Source of the DNA: an uncultured Prevotellaceae bacterium
GTDB taxonomy: Bacteria; Bacteroidota; Bacteroidia; Bacteroidales; Bacteroidaceae
NCBI GenBank assembly: GCA_902782305.1
Contig: CACZMV010000011.1
Coordinates: 1-64,000 of the forward strand
Length of the DNA stretch: 64,000 nt
Reading direction: 5' to 3'
Under the pieces are notes generated by a model, which saw only the letters and a program-made list of their open reading frames with translations, did not search any database and was not told where the DNA came from. Shown in pieces: positions 60,596 through 64,000 of the stretch (position 1 is its first letter; the number at the start of each line of letters is the position of its first letter). The translations under genes and the position numbers were made by a program.

Positions 60596-62131
60596 ATGCA
60601 GAAGCTAGTTGAACTATACAAGCAATGGAAGGGCGAAGAGCCCCAAGATGTGGTGCGCCTCACTGCTGGAGGCAGCAATCGTGAGTATTACCGACTGACG
60701 GACAGTCAGGGTGTTAGTGTGGTAGGCTGCGTGGGTACCAGTCGTGATGAAAATCACGCCTTCGTCTATCTTGCTAAGCACTTTACCAAGAAGCAGTTGC
60801 CAGTGCCTGAGATACTGGCTGTCAGCGACGACGAGTTGCGCTATATCCAGACCGACCTGGGCAACACCTCGCTGTTCGATGCCATTCGTGGTGGTCGTGA
60901 GGCTGGTGGTCGTTACAATGTGAAGGAGGTTGACCTGTTGCGTCGTACCATCCGCGAACTGCCTAACATCCAGTTGAATGGTGCTGACGAACTGGACTTC
61001 GCCAATTGCTATCCACAGCCTGAATTCGACACCAACTCCGTCTTGTTCGACCTCAACTACTTCAAATACTGTTTCCTGAAGGCTACCGAGCTCGACTTCC
61101 ACGAAATGAAGCTGGAGGCTGACTTCCGCTTGTTGGCCAAGGACCTGACTTCCGATCAGGACACGCAGGGTTTCCTCTATCGTGACTTTCAGTCGCGCAA
61201 TGTCATGTTGGACAGCAATGGCAAGCCTTACTTCATCGACTTCCAGGGTGGTCGTCGTGGTCCGTACTATTACGACCTGGCCTCGTTCCTGTGGCAGGCC
61301 TCTGCCAAATATCCGTATAAGGTGCGCAGAGAGCTGGTGTATGAATACTACCATGCGCTGAAACAATATACTGAGGTGCCACAGCCTCACCATTTCGTCG
61401 ACCGCCTGAGCCTGTTTGTGCTGTTCCGCCTGTTGCAGGTGCTGGGCGCCTATGGTTTCCGTGGCTATTTCGAGCGCAAGCAGCACTTCATCGAGTCCAT
61501 CCCGCCCGCTATCAAGAATCTGCGTGAGCTGTTGGACGAGCGCAACTTCCCCTATTCTTATCTGGTCGATGTGCTCGACAGGCTGACCAAGATGCCTAAG
61601 TTCCAGCAGATGGAGGCCACTGCCGTACGTGCTGACGGACTGAAGACTACGGAGAAGAATCCCTATAAGCCCCACCCGCAGGATGGACCTGCCACGTTCT
61701 CCAAGTACGATGCACAGGGTCCGCTGGTGGTGCGCGTCTATAGCTTCTCCTACACCAAGGGCATCCCCGACGATGAGAGTGGCAATGGTGGTGGCTATGT
61801 GTTCGACTGCCGTTCTACGCACAACCCGGGACGTTACGAGCCGTATAAGAAGTTGACGGGACTCGACGAGCCCGTTATCCGATTCCTTGAGGACGATGGT
61901 GAGATTCTGACCTTCCTCGATTCCGTCTATAAACTGGCTGACAACCATGTGCGTCGTTACATCCAGCGTGGCTTCACCTCGCTCATGTTCAGCTTTGGCT
62001 GTACGGGTGGTCAGCATCGCAGCGTCTATTCCGCCCAGCACTTGGCTGAGCATATCCACGAACGCTTTGGCATCGAGGTGCGCATCTGCCATCGCGAACA
62101 AAACATCACGCAAATATTGGAAGCGAAATGA
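60596..62131 (+). CDS. amgK: AmgK-like sugar kinase fused to a RapZ C-terminal domain
   Basis: 511 aa. N-terminal half (about 1-330) is an aminoglycoside-phosphotransferase-fold kinase: LTAGGSNREYYRL (nucleotide loop), YRDFQSRNVMLDSNG (catalytic Asp) and FIDFQGGRRGPYYYDLASFL (metal Asp), as in AmgK, the anomeric MurNAc/GlcNAc kinase. C-terminal half (about 365-500) matches the RapZ C-domain: VFDCRSTHNPGRYEPYKKLTG, then the signature FGCTGGQHRSVYSAQHLAEH; in E. coli this domain binds GlcN6P. It overlaps murU by 4 bp (ATGA). The start at 60596 is chosen because an upstream ATG lies inside the promoter. Confidence 0.88.
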   Translation: MQKLVELYKQWKGEEPQDVVRLTAGGSNREYYRLTDSQGVSVVGCVGTSRDENHAFVYLAKHFTKKQLPVPEILAVSDDELRYIQTDLGNTSLFDAIRGGREAGGRYNVKEVDLLRRTIRELPNIQLNGADELDFANCYPQPEFDTNSVLFDLNYFKYCFLKATELDFHEMKLEADFRLLAKDLTSDQDTQGFLYRDFQSRNVMLDSNGKPYFIDFQGGRRGPYYYDLASFLWQASAKYPYKVRRELVYEYYHALKQYTEVPQPHHFVDRLSLFVLFRLLQVLGAYGFRGYFERKQHFIESIPPAIKNLRELLDERNFPYSYLVDVLDRLTKMPKFQQMEATAVRADGLKTTEKNPYKPHPQDGPATFSKYDAQGPLVVRVYSFSYTKGIPDDESGNGGGYVFDCRSTHNPGRYEPYKKLTGLDEPVIRFLEDDGEILTFLDSVYKLADNHVRRYIQRGFTSLMFSFGCTGGQHRSVYSAQHLAEHIHERFGIEVRICHREQNITQILEAK

Positions 62132-62880
62132 AACAAGCAATGATTCTGGCTGCAGGCCTTGGCACACGACTGAAACCGCTGACGGACACCATGCCCAAAG
62201 CGCTCGTTCCAGTGGGTGGCAAGCCCCTGTTGGAATGGAACATCCGTAAGTTGCAAGCCCAGGGCTACGACCGTTTCGTCATCAACATCCACCACTTCGC
62301 CCAGCAAATCCGCGACTATGTGGCGCAGCAGGACTATGCTCCGCTGGTGCATTTCAGCGACGAGACGAGCCAGTTGCTCGAGACGGGTGGGGGACTGAAA
62401 CATGCCCAGGACCTCTTCAGCGACGAGGAGCCCATCCTCATCCATAATGTCGATATCCTCGACAATGTCGATTACGCCTGGTTCGCCCGTCAGCATCAGT
62501 CTGACGAGGATGCCGTACTGCTGGTCAGCCAGCGCAAGACCAAGCGCTACCTGCTCTTCGACAATGCCATGCACCTCATGGGCTGGAAGAACATCGAGAC
62601 GGGCGAAATCAAGTCGCCCTATGAGTATGTGCGTCGCACAGGACTCTCGCAGCATGGCGAGCCCCTCAACATGTTCGCCTTCTCTGGCATCCATAGCTTC
62701 TCGCCCCGTCTGTTCCCCCTCATGGATCGCTTCCCCGACCGCTTCAGCATCATCGACTTCTACCTCTCCGTGTGCCATCGTTCGCATATTGTCGGGCTCG
62801 TTAAAAATGACCTTCGACTGATGGACGTAGGTAAGCTCGAAACCCTCGACCAAGCAGAAGATTTTCTGGCGTCCCTCTAG
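62128..62880 (+). CDS. murU: MurU-like nucleotidyltransferase
   Basis: 250 aa. [21 protein letters not shown] with [15 protein letters not shown] at the N-terminus and [18 protein letters not shown] are those of MurNAc-1-P uridylyltransferase. It would convert the AmgK product to UDP-MurNAc in cell-wall recycling. Translationally coupled to amgK (4-bp overlap). Confidence 0.85.
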   Translation: MKQAMILAAGLGTRLKPLTDTMPKALVPVGGKPLLEWNIRKLQAQGYDRFVINIHHFAQQIRDYVAQQDYAPLVHFSDETSQLLETGGGLKHAQDLFSDEEPILIHNVDILDNVDYAWFARQHQSDEDAVLLVSQRKTKRYLLFDNAMHLMGWKNIETGEIKSPYEYVRRTGLSQHGEPLNMFAFSGIHSFSPRLFPLMDRFPDRFSIIDFYLSVCHRSHIVGLVKNDLRLMDVGKLETLDQAEDFLASL

Positions 62881-62888
62881 TAATCATA

Positions 62889-62935
62889 AAGCTCAAAGTT
62901 CAAAGCTCAAAGATCAAAGTTCAAATTTCAAAGAT
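62889..62935. repeat. AAAGTTC heptamer repeat before guaA
   Basis: AAAGCTC, AAAGTTC, AAAGCTC, AAAGATC, AAAGTTC, AAATTTC, AAAG: seven 7-bp units directly 5' of the guaA start, replacing a normal leader. Confidence 0.85.
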
Positions 62936-62942
62936 AAATTCG

Positions 62943-64000
62943 ATGCAAAAGATTATTATTCTCGATTTCGGTTCGCAGACCACCCAGCTTATAGGCCGTC
63001 GTGTCCGCGAGCTCGACACCTTTTGCGAGATTATGCCTTACAACAAGTTCCCCAAGGACGACCCCGATGTCATTGGTGTCATCCTGAGCGGTTCGCCCTA
63101 CTCGGTTCACGACCCTGAGGCTTTCAAGGTCGATTTGAGCCAGTTCGTAGGTCGCCTGCCCGTGCTGGGCATTTGCTATGGCGCCCAGTTCATCTCGCAC
63201 ACCCTGGGTGGCAAGGTGGAAAAGGCTGATTCTCGCGAGTACGGACGTGCCAACCTCCAGACGGTTGACGTCACCAACCCCCTGTTCCGTGGTTTCGAAC
63301 AGAACTCGCAGGTATGGATGTCGCATGGCGATACCATCACCGCCATCCCCGAAGGCTTCGAGGTTATCGGCTCGACGAAGGATGTCCAAAATGCAGCCTT
63401 CTGGTGTTCGCCAGACAAAGTTCAAAGTTCAAACCTCAAAGTTCCGCTCGAGCTCCGCTCGCTCTCAAAGAGAGAAAGTTCAAAGGGCATTTGGGCCGTT
63501 CAGTTCCACCCTGAGGTTTACCACACCTTACAGGGTAAGCAACTGTTGAAGAATTTCGTCGTTGACATCTGTGGTTCCAAGCAAGACTGGAGCGCTGCTT
63601 CGTTTGTCGATACCACAGTGGCTGAACTGAAGGCGCAGTTAGGCAACGATCGTGTCATCCTGGGTCTCTCAGGTGGTGTCGATTCCAGCGTGGCTGCTGT
63701 CCTGTTGAACAAGGCCATTGGTCAGCGACTCACCTGTATCTTTGTCGACCACGGCATGCTGCGCAAGAACGAGTTCCAGCAGGTCATGGACGACTACAAA
63801 GTGCTTGGTCTGAACGTGATTGGTGTCGATGCCTCTGAGAAGTTCTTTGGCGACTTGGCAGGCGTTACCGACCCTGAGCAGAAGCGTAAGATTATTGGTC
63901 GCGACTTCGTCGAGGTGTTCAATGCTGAGGCTCGTAAGATTACCGATGCTAAATGGTTGGCCCAAGGCACCATCTATCCCGACCGCATCGAGTCGCTCAA
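62943..64000 (+). CDS. guaA: GMP synthase (glutamine-hydrolysing), partial, with repeat-derived insert
   Basis: Converts XMP to GMP. The frame opens at ATG 62943 and runs off the window after about 352 codons. GATase triad: Cys in [10 protein letters not shown] (residue about 77) and His/Glu in [11 protein letters not shown] (about 190). The synthetase P-loop [13 protein letters not shown] (about 240) follows. About 23 residues at 159-183 ([16 protein letters not shown] and following) come from a repeat and are absent from normal GuaA, where the strand before QFHPE follows directly. The frame is intact and all catalytic residues are kept. Confidence 0.95.
   Translation, partial: MQKIIILDFGSQTTQLIGRRVRELDTFCEIMPYNKFPKDDPDVIGVILSGSPYSVHDPEAFKVDLSQFVGRLPVLGICYGAQFISHTLGGKVEKADSREYGRANLQTVDVTNPLFRGFEQNSQVWMSHGDTITAIPEGFEVIGSTKDVQNAAFWCSPDKVQSSNLKVPLELRSLSKRESSKGIWAVQFHPEVYHTLQGKQLLKNFVVDICGSKQDWSAASFVDTTVAELKAQLGNDRVILGLSGGVDSSVAAVLLNKAIGQRLTCIFVDHGMLRKNEFQQVMDDYKVLGLNVIGVDASEKFFGDLAGVTDPEQKRKIIGRDFVEVFNAEARKITDAKWLAQGTIYPDRIESL
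63418..63488. repeat. in-frame heptamer repeat plus CGCTCGAGCT core inside guaA
   Basis: AAAGTTC, AAAGTTC, AAACCTC, AAAGTTC, then core CGCTCGAGCTCCGCTCGCTCTC, AAAGAGAGAAAGTTCAAAG. The core has the same orientation as that at 59212, but the flanking heptamers are on the opposite strand. Confidence 0.9.

Noticed and set aside
60614-62167. 517-aa open frame on the minus strand opposite amgK
   Set aside because: It is the mirror of a well-supported kinase/RapZ gene, lacks a promoter or recognisable domain, and its composition follows the antisense of a high-GC codon set.
63418-63488. Frameshift or pseudogene in guaA
   Set aside because: The extra segment keeps the frame, and all catalytic motifs on both sides are intact.

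Overview
The window looks like chromosomal DNA from a Bacteroidales organism, most likely Prevotella/Segatella. The evidence is a SusC/SusD pair, BACON-like and T9SS-type tails on secreted enzymes, trp gene order B-E-G-D-C-F-A, the Bacteroidetes promoter (TTTG or TTG, 19-21 bp, TAnnTTTG) in front of many genes, and a Bacteroidales-type tRNA-Phe without encoded CCA. The species assignment is inference. No rRNA, phage, insertion sequence or CRISPR array is visible. The right edge cuts through guaA.

Layout. 1-433: non-coding, with a 22-bp-phased repeat array and the susD terminator. 434-18932 (- strand): a pectin utilisation locus with SusD, SusC, a small BACON-like lipoprotein, a giant pectin methylesterase, two PL1 pectate lyases and a three-module GH28-GH105-(alpha/alpha)6 protein. 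19008-25600 (-): the complete trpBEGDCFA operon with a 16-residue leader peptide (three consecutive Trp codons) and an attenuator. 25600-26860: a candidate small RNA and a ROK glucokinase. 26994-36147 (+): LysE-type exporter, DUF4924, rfbD, prfC, hotdog thioesterase, threonylcarbamoyl-AMP synthase, an OMP, ClC, fmt, a 48-aa protein and rpe. 36201-42927: ECF sigma factor, a sugar kinase-uridylyltransferase fusion, rfbA, an unknown gene, a coiled-coil gene, zapA and rny. 42991-46981 (-): a Tat-exported Fe-S aldo/keto reductase, a polyferredoxin membrane protein, tatC and tatA. 47062-56438: mgtC, tRNA-Phe, coaW, the sppA-lpxK-pnp-thiL operon (-), groESL and an OMP. 56471-64000 (+): a cytidylate-kinase-like gene, a 457-bp structured non-coding stretch, a six-hairpin glycosidase-like protein, an AmgK kinase fused to a RapZ C-terminal domain, MurU and partial guaA.

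How the genes work together. The pectin enzymes demethylate, cut and trim homogalacturonan and rhamnogalacturonan for SusCD import. Two kinase/nucleotidyltransferase salvage systems (one fused, one as neighbouring genes) turn free sugars into NDP-sugars. A minimal TatAC translocase sits beside the Tat substrate it probably exports.

The most unusual theme is a population of very short tandem repeats with 7-bp periods (AAAGTTC, GTGAAAA, AAATTGT, ATGGAAG types) or 9-bp periods (CTAG types). They sit at gene ends and starts and, in at least three genes including guaA, inside the coding sequence without breaking the frame.
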